A stretch of DNA of 37,543 nt. It comes from Myxococcota bacterium (lineage in GTDB: Bacteria; Myxococcota_A; Polyangia; Polyangiales; Houyiibacteriaceae). Below, one piece after another: positions 26,946-34,819 of the stretch. The notes under the pieces were generated by a model that saw nothing but the letters and a program-made list of their open reading frames with translations, searched no databases and was not told the DNA's origin. Made by a program: the position numbers and the translations under genes. How positions within the stretch are numbered: the stretch's first letter is position 1; each line of letters opens with the position of its first letter. The stretch is taken from NCBI GenBank assembly GCA_020629955.1, contig JAHDCI010000034.1, positions 1-37,543 of the forward strand, written 5' to 3'.

Positions 26946-27437
26946 ATGGCGGAACTCGACCCGGCGGAGATGTTGCGGCGCGGATACACGCGGGAGACCA
27001 CGATCGTTCGCGATCCGTTCGGGAAATGGTTCGACGCGGGCGAGCCAATCGAGCACCCGGGGGTTCGCCGCGCGTTTGACGGCTGGATTGAGCGGGCCCC
27101 AGACGGGCGGATGTGCATCAGGAATTCGATCCACTGGGTCTATGCGGACATCCAGGGGCCAGCTTATTTCGTGCGCGGCGTCGAGGAGAGCGCAGGGGTA
27201 ATCTGGCTGCTGCTCTCCGGGGCGCGAAAGACGCCTCTGAAGCTTAGCTCGCTTCGCGTCTCCGCGGCGGACGATTCACTTTGGTGCACGGTCTTCGAGG
27301 ACCTGCCGGCACGTTTTGAACGGGGCGCTGCCCAATCGATGGCGGATTACCTGGTCGAAGATCGCGGCGAGGTTGTCTTTCTCTTCTCCGGAGAGCGCGT
27401 TGTGCCCAATGTTACCGAGCGCCCCGAAGAGTGTTAA
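26946..27437 (+). CDS. DUF1285-like hypothetical protein
   Basis: A 163-residue soluble protein. The order of the motifs FGKWFDAGEPIEHPGV, AFDGWIER.PDGR, HWVYADIQGPAYFVRGV and SLRVSAADDSLWCTVF resembles DUF1285 proteins. These have an N-terminal G.W...G.PI segment and a C-terminal segment ending in D..LW. The function of that family is unknown. The assignment is by eye and tentative. It is divergent from the small alpha/beta-domain gene across 76 bases and is followed by the thioredoxin-like gene 78 bases downstream. Confidence 0.7.
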   Translation: MAELDPAEMLRRGYTRETTIVRDPFGKWFDAGEPIEHPGVRRAFDGWIERAPDGRMCIRNSIHWVYADIQGPAYFVRGVEESAGVIWLLLSGARKTPLKLSSLRVSAADDSLWCTVFEDLPARFERGAAQSMADYLVEDRGEVVFLFSGERVVPNVTERPEEC

Positions 27438-27515
27438 CGGCGGCCTCCGGGCCTTGCACTCCGTAGGCAGACAGCTAGGTAGTTCTTGACGGCGCATGGC
27501 GCCGCACGGGAATCG

Positions 27516-28148
27516 ATGAGCCAAGACGTGAAGAAGATGAAGGAGATGGGCGCGATTGCGATCGCGCTGAGCATCTCGATTCCGCTTGTCAGTGGATTGG
27601 TCTTTGCCCTGAAGGATGGCTCCGTTCGCGCGCAAGAGGCGCCGCTTCGATCGATGATCGGTGATGCGCGTTACGAGGCGCTTTCCGAAGGGGAGGGCGG
27701 ATTTCCGCATTATCTAGGGTACGAACGCGTGGCTCCCGATTTCTCGCTCAGCGAACGCGGCGGGGAGAGCTGGTCGCTCGAAGCGCACCGCGGAAAGCTC
27801 CTCATCGTGAACTTTTGGTCGGTGACATGCGGACCCTGCCTTGAAGAGATGCCAAGCCTGGAGACACTCGCGGAGCGAGTGGAGCGCCGCTACGACGATG
27901 TTGAAGTGGTCGCCATCTCGACCGACGAGAGCTGGGAAGCGATTGCCAGCGTTGTGCCGGCTGCGGGGCATATGACCTACCTTCTCGATCCGGAAAAGCG
28001 TGTCTCGCGAGAGCTCTTTGGAACCGAACTTTTCCCCGAGACCTGGATCATCGACGAAGATGGTGTGGTCCGGATGCGCTACGACGGCGCCTTCGATTGG
28101 TCGAGCCCCTTGGTGCTCGACGTGATCGAGAGCCTCCGCGCGCATTGA
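27516..28148 (+). CDS. TlpA/ResA-type membrane-anchored thioredoxin
   Basis: A 210-residue protein. An N-terminal signal anchor (about 11-32, MGAIAIALSISIPLVSGLVF) places the domain in the periplasm. The redoxin domain (about 70-210) starts with APDFSLSERGG and has strand LLIVNFWSVTCGPC with redox Cys105 and Cys108. ISTDESWEAI and FPETWIIDEDG (cis-Pro) follow. Such proteins reduce or oxidise disulfides, often for cytochrome c maturation or secreted proteins. ATG 27516 was preferred to an upstream TTG. Given the many Cys-rich lipoproteins nearby, a role in their folding is possible but not shown. Confidence 0.9.
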   Translation: MSQDVKKMKEMGAIAIALSISIPLVSGLVFALKDGSVRAQEAPLRSMIGDARYEALSEGEGGFPHYLGYERVAPDFSLSERGGESWSLEAHRGKLLIVNFWSVTCGPCLEEMPSLETLAERVERRYDDVEVVAISTDESWEAIASVVPAAGHMTYLLDPEKRVSRELFGTELFPETWIIDEDGVVRMRYDGAFDWSSPLVLDVIESLRAH

Positions 28149-28191
28149 CCTGCCCACTGGACTTACGAAATTCCTCGCTCAAACTCCTCGG

Positions 28192-28872
28192 GTGAGCCGT
28201 CGCGAGGAAATCAAAGCGATAGGAATCCAGGCTTGGCTGATCGCGAGTCGCCGCGTCGGCCTTCGGCGCAAGCGAGCGCAGAAGCGCAGGGTTTCTCAAA
28301 GCGGTAGCGGAAATGTCCTGGTTTTCTGCCTGCATGGGTTTATGGCCGGCGGGCCGGTCTTCGATCCGATGCGTGACGTGATTGAAGCAACGACCGGCGC
28401 ACGGACGACAACGTATAGCTACGGTCCGCTCTCGAGCTTTGAGGGGACGGCGCAGAAAATTGCGCAGCGGATTCAGGAGGAGCGCCGCGATGGTGAGCGG
28501 CTCGTGGTCCTCTGCCATTCGCTCGGAGGCTTGCTTGCGCGTCATTTGGAGTACGCATTCGGGGTGGAGATCGATCTCTTGATTACTCTTGCGACGCCGC
28601 ACGCCGGCACGGAGACTGCCTCGATTGCCCCCGGCCCGATGGGCATCGCACTACGCCCCGGAAGCCGGGCGCTGCGCGCGTTGCCTCGCCGTACCGAGGC
28701 GCCCCATATCGTTTTCGTGGCAGAGAAAGATACTGTGGTCAGTCCGCTTTGGAGCAGCTTCGCGATCGACAACGCCAAGATTTGCACTGTCGCGCGCGCC
28801 ACGCATAACTCGATTCTTTACGATGCCAGGGTCACTCGCCGAATCGTGGAGCGGGTGCTCGCGATCCAATGA
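28192..28872 (+). CDS. Alpha/beta hydrolase (lipase-like, PGAP1-type)
   Basis: A 226-residue protein from GTG 28192, with a basic N-terminus and no clear signal peptide. Oxyanion motif CLHGFMAGG (about 46-54), nucleophile Ser110 in CHSLGG, Asp180 in AEKDTVVSP and His205 in THNS form the triad. The lid-like ATPHAGTETAS segment is typical of PGAP1/lipase-like esterases acting on acyl chains. The substrate is unknown. It lies 44 bases behind the thioredoxin-like gene on the same strand and could be co-transcribed. Confidence 0.88.
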   Translation: MSRREEIKAIGIQAWLIASRRVGLRRKRAQKRRVSQSGSGNVLVFCLHGFMAGGPVFDPMRDVIEATTGARTTTYSYGPLSSFEGTAQKIAQRIQEERRDGERLVVLCHSLGGLLARHLEYAFGVEIDLLITLATPHAGTETASIAPGPMGIALRPGSRALRALPRRTEAPHIVFVAEKDTVVSPLWSSFAIDNAKICTVARATHNSILYDARVTRRIVERVLAIQ

Positions 28873-28968
28873 CCTCACGCTTCGTGCGCCTTTGTCGTGC
28901 AATAGATGCGCGTAGGCATCGAAATTGACAGGACAAAACGATTTCCACGGGTCCTACGCGCAAGGCGG

Positions 28969-28998
28969 TTGAGAGATCCCAAAAAGCCGTGGTATTGT
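28969..28998 (+). promoter_or_regulatory. Candidate sigma-70-type promoter for the lipoprotein at 29058
   Basis: TTGAGA (28969-28974) and TATTGT (28993-28998) are separated by 18 bases, with an A-rich spacer, about 60 bases before the ATG. This matches 5/6 and 4/6 of the consensus. Another -35-like TTGACA at 28925 has no well-spaced partner. It is a match by eye only. Confidence 0.35.
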
Positions 28999-29057
28999 CG
29001 CGCGCCGCGTCCATCCTGCGGCGCTAACCAGAACACTGGAACGAGAATCACTCGGAC

Positions 29058-29669
29058 ATGAAGAAGACCTTCACCCTTGTCATCGCGTGTGCCCTCCTCG
29101 GCACGCTCACCGCGTGCGAGCCGTCGCCGGCCAGCGATATCACCATCGAGCGTTTGCCCGAGGTGCAGCCCAACCTTCCTGCGGTTCCGACGCTTCCGCC
29201 CCCGCCTTATCCCACGCAGTACGACGACAGCTCTTACAGCATCTACGGGGTACGCGCGCGCTTGCGACATACAATCAACGAAGAGCTGACCGTGACGGGC
29301 TATATCGTCGATATTTATCAGCCACCCGAATGCGACCGACGTGACCGTGAGTGTCGTGCCGCGGCTCCGCATATGTGGATCGCGGACGCCCGCGGTGAAG
29401 GTGAACGCGCCAATCAGATGATGGTTGTCGGTTACGCAGAGAACCAGGCGTCGATCGACGAGGCCGTGGAACTCGCCGCACGCGGCCGTTACGAGCCGCC
29501 GGACCCCGAATCCGGAATTCTTCCGATTCCGACCGACTTCGCGGTCGGCAACAAGGTGAAGGTCACCGGGCGATTTACCCGAATGGCCAGCACGGGCTTC
29601 AATAGCTCGGAAGGCCTCATGGAATATCGCGGCCACGAGACCCTCGAGGCGGTCGAGCCCGCGGAATAG
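29058..29669 (+). CDS. Putative lipoprotein, unknown (OB-fold-like)
   Basis: A 203-residue protein with a clean signal peptide and lipobox TLTAC (Cys20), then a Pro-rich segment (about 40-55). The mature domain has alternating strands with TVTGYIVDIYQP, MWIADARGEG, MMVVGYA, NKVKVTGRFTR and a final HETLEAVEP. This order is reminiscent of OB-fold periplasmic proteins, where a strand meaning 'x-V-x-G' recurs. Function not assigned. It lies 43 bases before the C11 peptidase gene on the same strand. Confidence 0.8.
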   Translation: MKKTFTLVIACALLGTLTACEPSPASDITIERLPEVQPNLPAVPTLPPPPYPTQYDDSSYSIYGVRARLRHTINEELTVTGYIVDIYQPPECDRRDRECRAAAPHMWIADARGEGERANQMMVVGYAENQASIDEAVELAARGRYEPPDPESGILPIPTDFAVGNKVKVTGRFTRMASTGFNSSEGLMEYRGHETLEAVEPAE

Positions 29670-29712
29670 TCGTTCCCGCGGAACTTTGGGGCGGGCTGCA
29701 AGTCTGAACACC

Positions 29713-30846
29713 ATGGTTCCTGGTCGAAACGGAAAGGCGCGAACACCTCGGGTGCTCGCGCTTTTTCTATGTTTGGCGATGAGCTGCGAAAAGGCGATGC
29801 CGTCACCGACGCTCGCTCCGAAGAGCGCTGACCGTGATTGGTCGCTTCTCTTCGTCCTCGGCTACGATAACAACCTCGATGGGCATGCCGAGTCGATTCA
29901 GGCTCAGCTTGAATCCGCAGTTCCCAAACGCACAGGGCTGCGGGTTCTGGTTGACCGTCGTGGCGAGTCCATTCGTGAGTTCGAGTACTGGCGAGGGGGG
30001 GCGTCGGTGAGAGACCTTTTTCGGGAGGACCTGGCTTCCCGTGGCTCGACGCTGATCGCGGATCGCTTGGCCGCGATGAAGCGAGAGCTTCCAGCCCAGC
30101 ATTACGCGCTTTTTCTGCTCACTCATGGCGGCGGGGCAGGCGAGATGTTCTTGGATGAATCGCCGGAAGCGAGCGTCGACGAGGCCGAGTGGGCGAGCTC
30201 TTCATCGCTGGCTCAAACCCTTTCAGGCGCCGCTCTCGACCTGCTCTTTTTGCAGCAATGTGGACGGGCGAACCTGAGCACTTTCTACGAGTTTCGAGAA
30301 ACGGCCGAGTACACGCTTGCCGCGCAGTCCGTGATGTTCGCTCCGAATGCGTATTACGAGGGCATGCTCGAGGCGCTTCGACGCGGTGATATTCAAGATG
30401 GCCTCAGCCTCGCCCGCGCGATCGGGGAGTCCGAAGCTCCCTCCCAATCGATTGCGCTCAGTGCGATCCGAAACTCCGCGTTTGAGACGTTCCCTCGCGC
30501 TTTGGAGGATTTGGAAGAGACGAACGATGCGCCGATTGCCGCTCAGGTCACCTATCGCTTTCACGGGCAGCGTTTTGCCGATTTGGGGCAAGCCCTCGAA
30601 CGTGCCGGACTCTCCGAATCTCACTCGCTTCAGACGTGGATCGACGAAGCGGTGGTCTACCGATTCTCGAACGCCCAGATTGAACCACGCTCCCCGAACT
30701 GGAGCGGAGTATCGCTTGGGATCGACCCTCCCGAGCGACGTCCTTCCGCGCTTCAAGCTCTTTCGACATTGCGCTTTCTGCCTGAGCAAGATCCCGGCGA
30801 AGAGCTTGCGTTCGAAGGCTCCGCGATCGTCGTTGCGAGCGAATAG
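29713..30846 (+). CDS. Clostripain-like (C11) cysteine peptidase lipoprotein
   Basis: A 377-residue protein. ATG 29713 gives a signal peptide with lipobox LAMSC (Cys25). The caspase/clostripain-type domain follows: WSLLFVLGYDNNLDG (the family's W..L.Y...DNNL start), strand LRVLVDRRGES, catalytic His138 in LLTHGGG and catalytic Cys183 in LFLQQCGRAN. Clostripain-family enzymes cleave after Arg or other defined residues and often need Ca2+. Classical members have DAClM around the Cys, whereas here it is QQCGRA, a divergent variant. The C-terminal half (about 240-377) is unrecognised. A terminator-like hairpin lies within its signal-peptide codons. Confidence 0.8.
   Translation: MVPGRNGKARTPRVLALFLCLAMSCEKAMPSPTLAPKSADRDWSLLFVLGYDNNLDGHAESIQAQLESAVPKRTGLRVLVDRRGESIREFEYWRGGASVRDLFREDLASRGSTLIADRLAAMKRELPAQHYALFLLTHGGGAGEMFLDESPEASVDEAEWASSSSLAQTLSGAALDLLFLQQCGRANLSTFYEFRETAEYTLAAQSVMFAPNAYYEGMLEALRRGDIQDGLSLARAIGESEAPSQSIALSAIRNSAFETFPRALEDLEETNDAPIAAQVTYRFHGQRFADLGQALERAGLSESHSLQTWIDEAVVYRFSNAQIEPRSPNWSGVSLGIDPPERRPSALQALSTLRFLPEQDPGEELAFEGSAIVVASE
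29734..29766 (+). terminator. Terminator-like hairpin inside the C11 peptidase leader codons
   Basis: An 11-bp stem (29737-29747 with 29751-29761, one mismatch) and a TCG loop are flanked by A-rich sequence on the left and five T (29762-29766) on the right. It lies after the stop of the previous lipoprotein gene but within codons 9-18 of the peptidase. It could end the upstream transcript or attenuate the peptidase. Confidence 0.5.
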
Positions 30847-31149
30847 ACCGAACCATCGATGCATCGGCTCTCCTTTCTCAATGGGAGAAGAGATTCCTTC
30901 TTAGTATCAAAAACGGTGAAAAGTCCTCACCGACAAACGCTGCCTTCCACTCGCCTGTTTTGTACGGTCTACGACCGACGAAATCGAAAAATGCTTGTCT
31001 TTTAGGGGAATCTCCGTCGGCTAATCTAACCCATTTGGGTTATGGTACCTTTGCCGGCGTTTGAATCGCTCCGAGGAATCCGAATGGATTGTGCAAAAAA
31101 TGTTCATCATTGGGAGTAGTTTTCTCTCATCTCGTGATATTTTGGGGAG
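30847..31149. other. AT-richer intergenic region with an inverted repeat
   Basis: No gene is seen. The stretch is noticeably AT-richer than its surroundings. It holds a perfect 7-2-7 inverted repeat, TAACCCA-TT-TGGGTTA (31027-31042), about 108 bases before the tandem small-protein genes, which may be an operator. A GGGGAGG motif overlaps the GTG start at 31150. Confidence 0.5.
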
Positions 31150-31602
31150 GTGCCATCGAGTCTGCGGATAGATGTCAACGAAAGCGCTTGGCCCCTCGTG
31201 ATCATTCGGGTTGAGCCACTGTCGACGCCCACCGTTGCTGGAGCAAAAAAGTTTGGGGCTGCGATCGACCAATTGCTGGCGCGTAGCGAGCGCTTCGCTT
31301 CGGTGATCGATGGCCGCGGAGTGGACGTCATGCCGAGCGCGGTCGTTCGAAAGGCTCTGGCCGAGGAGCTCCGCCGGCAAAGGGAGGCGCTCGCGCGTTT
31401 TTGCGTTGCGGAGGCGATGCTCGTGAACTCACAGCTCGTGCGCGGTCTTATCACGGCGGTTCACTGGATTACCTCTCCTCGGCATCCGGTCCGCTGTTTT
31501 GTGCGCGAAGAGGCAGCGCTGCAGTGGTGTGGCGACCTCCTTCGTTCCGAACACTGGCGGAACTCCTGCTCTGGTGTCGAATCTTCTCCTCAGAGGTTCT
31601 GA
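31150..31602 (+). CDS. Small alpha/beta (STAS-like) domain protein, paralogue 2
   Basis: A 150-residue protein from GTG 31150; the start agrees in length with its paralogues. Strand WPLVIIRVEPL, helix, strand RFASVIDGR, MPSAVVRKAL, a conserved FCVAEAMLVNSQLVRGLITAVHWITSP segment in two parts, then ALQWCGDLL. Residues 60-125 match the next gene closely (DGR, VRKA, RGLITA, WITSP), so the two arose by tandem duplication. No signal peptide. The stop overlaps the ATG of the next gene (TGATG), indicating translational coupling. Function unknown. Confidence 0.8.
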   Translation: MPSSLRIDVNESAWPLVIIRVEPLSTPTVAGAKKFGAAIDQLLARSERFASVIDGRGVDVMPSAVVRKALAEELRRQREALARFCVAEAMLVNSQLVRGLITAVHWITSPRHPVRCFVREEAALQWCGDLLRSEHWRNSCSGVESSPQRF

Positions 31603-31997
31603 TGGGCGCCGGAGTTGTTTCAGATGAGAGCGACTGGCCGCGCTTTCGCATTCGCTTTCAGGGACCTGGGATCGACTTAGACGATGTCGCAGCGTTTCGT
31701 CGAGAAATGGACCGGGTGCTCTCTCGAAGAGAGCGGTTCGTTTCCATCGTCGATGGGCGCCGGGTGACTGAGATGCCCGGCCCCTTGGTTCGCAAAGCGT
31801 TCGCGGACTCGCTCGCAAAACACCGACTTCAACTTTCGGATTGGTGCGCGGGAGAAGCGATTGTTGTCGAATCAAACTTCTTAAGAGGTCTGATCACCGC
31901 GATCTTCTGGATCACCTCGCCGGCACACCCGAGCAAAACATTCACGGAACCTGGCGCCGCCCGAGACTGGACGCTCACTCAGCTCGAGAGCCGTTGA
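31602..31997 (+). CDS. Small alpha/beta (STAS-like) domain protein, paralogue 3
   Basis: A 131-residue protein from ATG 31602, with an AGAGG ribosome-binding site five bases upstream. Strand WPRFRIRFQG, helix DDVAAFRREMDRVLSRRE, strand RFVSIVDGRRV, MPGPLVRKAFAD, then CAGEAIVVES, LRGLITAIFWITSP and ARDWTLTQLE. It is clearly the sister of the preceding gene and a more distant relative of the one at 26465. No signal or membrane segment. The fold guess (STAS/SpoIIAA-like) is based on strand and helix order only. Confidence 0.8.
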   Translation: MGAGVVSDESDWPRFRIRFQGPGIDLDDVAAFRREMDRVLSRRERFVSIVDGRRVTEMPGPLVRKAFADSLAKHRLQLSDWCAGEAIVVESNFLRGLITAIFWITSPAHPSKTFTEPGAARDWTLTQLESR

Positions 31998-32046
31998 CGA
32001 ATCGAAGAACCTCCGCGAAGTGAGAACTCATGCGTTTTGGGAGTGC

Positions 32047-32565
32047 CTATTGTGCCGGAAGCGTGATCTCCACATCGAGCGCGGGCTGAATCTTGATGGT
32101 GCCAAGTGCAGCGGAAAAGGGCTTGATGCCGAAATCGGGCTGATGAATGCGGACCCTCGCGGACCAATTGGATCCATTCTTTTGAGCGGTGATTCGGAGC
32201 TCTTTCGTTCGGCCGCATAGGGTCAGGTCGCCGACGATCGTGGCCCGGTCTTCCTCTCGTTCGATACTCTTGCTCTGAAAGACAATCGAAGGATGGCGCT
32301 TGGTATTGAGCACGTCCTTTTTCAGATTGCCCTGAATCTTTCCCTTGTCCCATCGACCGATTTTGCCGGGGGCTTCGCGCCCATTCTCCATCGCGCAGAC
32401 CACTTCGATGGCGCCGGACTGAAACTCTGCTCGGAGGTTCCCCTCTGAGAGTTCAACGGTGAACTGATTCGCTGCGAGTTTGAGATCGTGCGCGGCCTTT
32501 GCGAGGAGTCCCTCCTTGTACGTAAAGATCGTGCAGGAAGCGTCGGCGGCGGTGTACGTGGGCAT
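32047..32565 (-). CDS. YceI-like lipocalin-fold protein, cytoplasmic form
   Basis: A 172-residue protein. Motifs of the YceI family are in place: an N-terminal strand TIFTYKEGLLAKAAHDLKL, the central KKDVLNTKRHPSIVFQS, GDLTLCGRTKEL, and the C-terminal FGIKPFSAALGTIKIQ. YceI proteins form an extended beta-barrel that binds polyisoprenoid or other long-chain lipids. Most are secreted, but this one shows no signal peptide, as in the cytoplasmic subset. The ligand is unknown. It is convergent with the small-protein pair and divergent from the EEP lipoprotein. Confidence 0.88.
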   Translation of the reverse strand: MPTYTAADASCTIFTYKEGLLAKAAHDLKLAANQFTVELSEGNLRAEFQSGAIEVVCAMENGREAPGKIGRWDKGKIQGNLKKDVLNTKRHPSIVFQSKSIEREEDRATIVGDLTLCGRTKELRITAQKNGSNWSARVRIHQPDFGIKPFSAALGTIKIQPALDVEITLPAQ

Positions 32566-32697
32566 CGCTGGACGCTAACCCGGAAAAAACAACGCGGCAC
32601 GCGCTCTCCTACGACTTCTCACGTTTCGGATGTCAAAGGTTGTCAAACCTTGCTCCGATCGGCGGCGCGCCGCCTTTCGAGCATGCATTCTTCGCGC

Positions 32698-33615
32698 ATG
32701 CGTTCGCTGCCTTTTATCCTTTTCGTGCTTCTCGTGGCTGCCTGTGACCCTGAAGAGGAGCTCCCCAGCTTGCCCATCGACGCCGCAGGATTGGATGGCT
32801 CCGTGGATGGTGGCGTTTCGGATGCACAGGTGGATTCGGCGGACGTTGAAAGCCTTCGCCTCCGAATCGCGTCGTGGAATATTGAGAACTTTCCGAAGCA
32901 CGCGCGCACGGCGGAACATGTACGCCGGCTGATCGAAGCGGAAGAACTGGATCTGGTGGGGGTCCAGGAGATCGACGATATCGAGGCTTTCGAGGCGCTC
33001 GCGGCCTCGCTCCCCGAGCATGGCTTCTATTATACGTTCGATCGCTGGGCCTACACTCGCGTCGGCTTTCTCTATCGACAGTCCCTCTTTGAGGTCGGCG
33101 AGGTTGAGCGCCTCTTTTCACGCGAGACATTCGCGTTTCCGAGAGACCCGATCGCCGCCGAGATTCGGGTGAAGGGGACGGACTTCGACTTCCTCTTTGT
33201 GGTCGTTCATCTGAAGGCCCAGGTGGACGAACGCAGCCGCATGCGCCGCGCGGCCGGGATTGCGCGGCTCGGTGAATGGATTCGCATGGAGCAGGAAACC
33301 GAGCCCGAGATCATCGTCGTTGGGGATTTTAACGATTCGCTTCAAGACCCGGAATCTGAGAACGTCTTCACGCCGCTTCTCGAGGATGGCCACGTCTTTC
33401 TATCGGGGACGGAGAACTCGCCCGAGCTTGCAGGCGATTACTCCTATGTTCCCTTCCGCGCGATGATCGACCACATCATGGTCACCCGCGAGACGATGGA
33501 CGAATACGGCGGGGGGCGTACGTATATCCATTCCCCCGATCTCGACGATCCGGCCTATCTCGACATCGTCTCCGACCACCGCCCAGTCATCTCAGAGTTT
33601 CGACTGAGTCCATAA
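32698..33615 (+). CDS. EEP (DNase I-like) family lipoprotein
   Basis: A 305-residue protein from ATG 32698; ATG 32683 would add five residues. Lipobox LVAAC (Cys16), an Asp/Gly/Ser-rich linker, then an EEP domain with Asn61 in SWNIENF, Glu91 in VQEID, the VVVHLKAQ strand, GDFND, a DHIMV segment and the final SDHRPV. It is probably an extracellular or periplasmic metal-dependent nuclease or phosphodiesterase. It resembles the cytoplasmic EEP protein at 25692 only in family motifs. It is convergent with the MopE-like lipoprotein gene, 17 bases apart. Confidence 0.88.
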   Translation: MRSLPFILFVLLVAACDPEEELPSLPIDAAGLDGSVDGGVSDAQVDSADVESLRLRIASWNIENFPKHARTAEHVRRLIEAEELDLVGVQEIDDIEAFEALAASLPEHGFYYTFDRWAYTRVGFLYRQSLFEVGEVERLFSRETFAFPRDPIAAEIRVKGTDFDFLFVVVHLKAQVDERSRMRRAAGIARLGEWIRMEQETEPEIIVVGDFNDSLQDPESENVFTPLLEDGHVFLSGTENSPELAGDYSYVPFRAMIDHIMVTRETMDEYGGGRTYIHSPDLDDPAYLDIVSDHRPVISEFRLSP

Positions 33616-33632
33616 ATGACTCGGGAGAATCT

Positions 33633-34754
33633 CTACGCGAACGTTGAGATATCGACGCTCATAAGAAGTGGTTGGGGGCTTTCCTCAGGCGAAGCTTTCC
33701 CGTCCTCGAGTTCGTCGGCATCGAGCATTCCGTTGCCGAAGAAGCAGCCCTCCGGCGGGACTTCGTCGATGATGCCATCGCAATCGTTGTCGATTCGATC
33801 GGTGCAATCCTCGATGCGGCCTGGGTGTACGAAGGCGCGGGTATCGTCGCAATCTTCGGGAACCAGGAAGCCATCGCCGTCGGCGTCGCCGAAGCAATTG
33901 GCGAGCGGATCGTCGTAGCCGTCTTCGCCGTCACAGTCCTGATCGATGCCGTCTGGGCAAACCCCTTCGAACGCCCCAGGGTAAACGGTGGCGTCACGAT
34001 CGTTGCAGTCCTCCGTGTAGTCGAAGCCGTCCCCATCCCCGTCTAGGGGGCAAGCGATGGCTACGTCCAGGCCATCCTGCCCGTCGCAGTTTTGGTCGAT
34101 ACCATCGGGGCACTCGGGTTCCGTTGCGCCGGGATGGATCTGGGGATCGTTATCGTCGCAATCCTCGATGACCTCAAGATACCCGTCCCCGTCCGCGTCG
34201 CGGAAGTCGTTGGTCGGACAATCGAGTGCGATCCCATCGCAGTCCCAGTCGGTTCCGGTTCCACATGGTTCGGGGGCTCCGGGGTAAATCGCTGGGTCGT
34301 CGTCGTCGCAGTCGATGTCCTCCGTAAACCCATCCCCGTCGGCGTCGATGGTGCAGATGGTCTCACCGTCGCAATCCCAGTCGATCGATCGGTCGACTTC
34401 GCAGAGGTTCTCTGCGCCGGGATAGACCTGCGGATTCAGATCGTCGCAGTCTTCGAGCTCGTTGTATCCATCGCCGTCCGCGTCCCAAATCGGGTTTCCG
34501 ATGCACGGGGGGATCTCACCATCGCAGTTGTAGTCGAGCACCGCGCCATCGCACCGTTCCGGGGCACCGGGGTAGACCTCACTATTCGAGTCATCGCAAT
34601 CGACGTCGGCGGTGTATCCATCGCCGTCCGCGTCGACGGTAGAATGGCTGAGCGAGCAGCCGCCGACCGCGAGTAGGACGGCGACGGCCCCCGAACGCGC
34701 GAACGTCTGAGAGGAGCGGGAGATGAGCTGAAGGCAGTGATGAAGAAAGGTCAT
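33633..34754 (-). CDS. MopE-like metal-binding repeat lipoprotein
   Basis: A 373-residue protein with lipobox AVGGC (Cys33). Six units carry the pattern DxDGDG(Y/F)...DCDD....YPGA followed by a Cys and DWDCDG or DQNCDG (for example DADGDGYTADVDCDD). This is the putative metal-binding motif of the MopE/Cu-binding family; the DxDxDG loops also look like calcium-binding sites. The units span most of the mature chain (about 40-340). The C-terminal tail is Glu/Pro-rich. The role is probably metal binding at the cell surface, but the ligand is not known. It lies 65 bases downstream of the ferritin-like gene. Confidence 0.88.
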   Translation of the reverse strand: MTFLHHCLQLISRSSQTFARSGAVAVLLAVGGCSLSHSTVDADGDGYTADVDCDDSNSEVYPGAPERCDGAVLDYNCDGEIPPCIGNPIWDADGDGYNELEDCDDLNPQVYPGAENLCEVDRSIDWDCDGETICTIDADGDGFTEDIDCDDDDPAIYPGAPEPCGTGTDWDCDGIALDCPTNDFRDADGDGYLEVIEDCDDNDPQIHPGATEPECPDGIDQNCDGQDGLDVAIACPLDGDGDGFDYTEDCNDRDATVYPGAFEGVCPDGIDQDCDGEDGYDDPLANCFGDADGDGFLVPEDCDDTRAFVHPGRIEDCTDRIDNDCDGIIDEVPPEGCFFGNGMLDADELEDGKASPEESPQPLLMSVDISTFA

Positions 34755-34762
34755 GAGAGATA

Positions 34763-34812
34763 GGGAAGGAGAGAAGGGATAAGAAAGGAGAGAAGGGATA
34801 AGAAAGGAAAAA
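34763..34812. repeat. Purine-rich 19-base direct repeat, about 2.5 copies
   Basis: Units at 34763-34781 and 34782-34800 match in 17 of 19 bases (consensus AGAAAGGAGAGAAGGGATA). They are followed by a partial third from 34801. It lies between the ferritin-like gene and the MopE-like lipoprotein, just upstream of the latter's start, and reads as pyrimidine-rich on the transcribed strand. Confidence 0.8.
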
Positions 34813-34819
34813 CGGCGTT

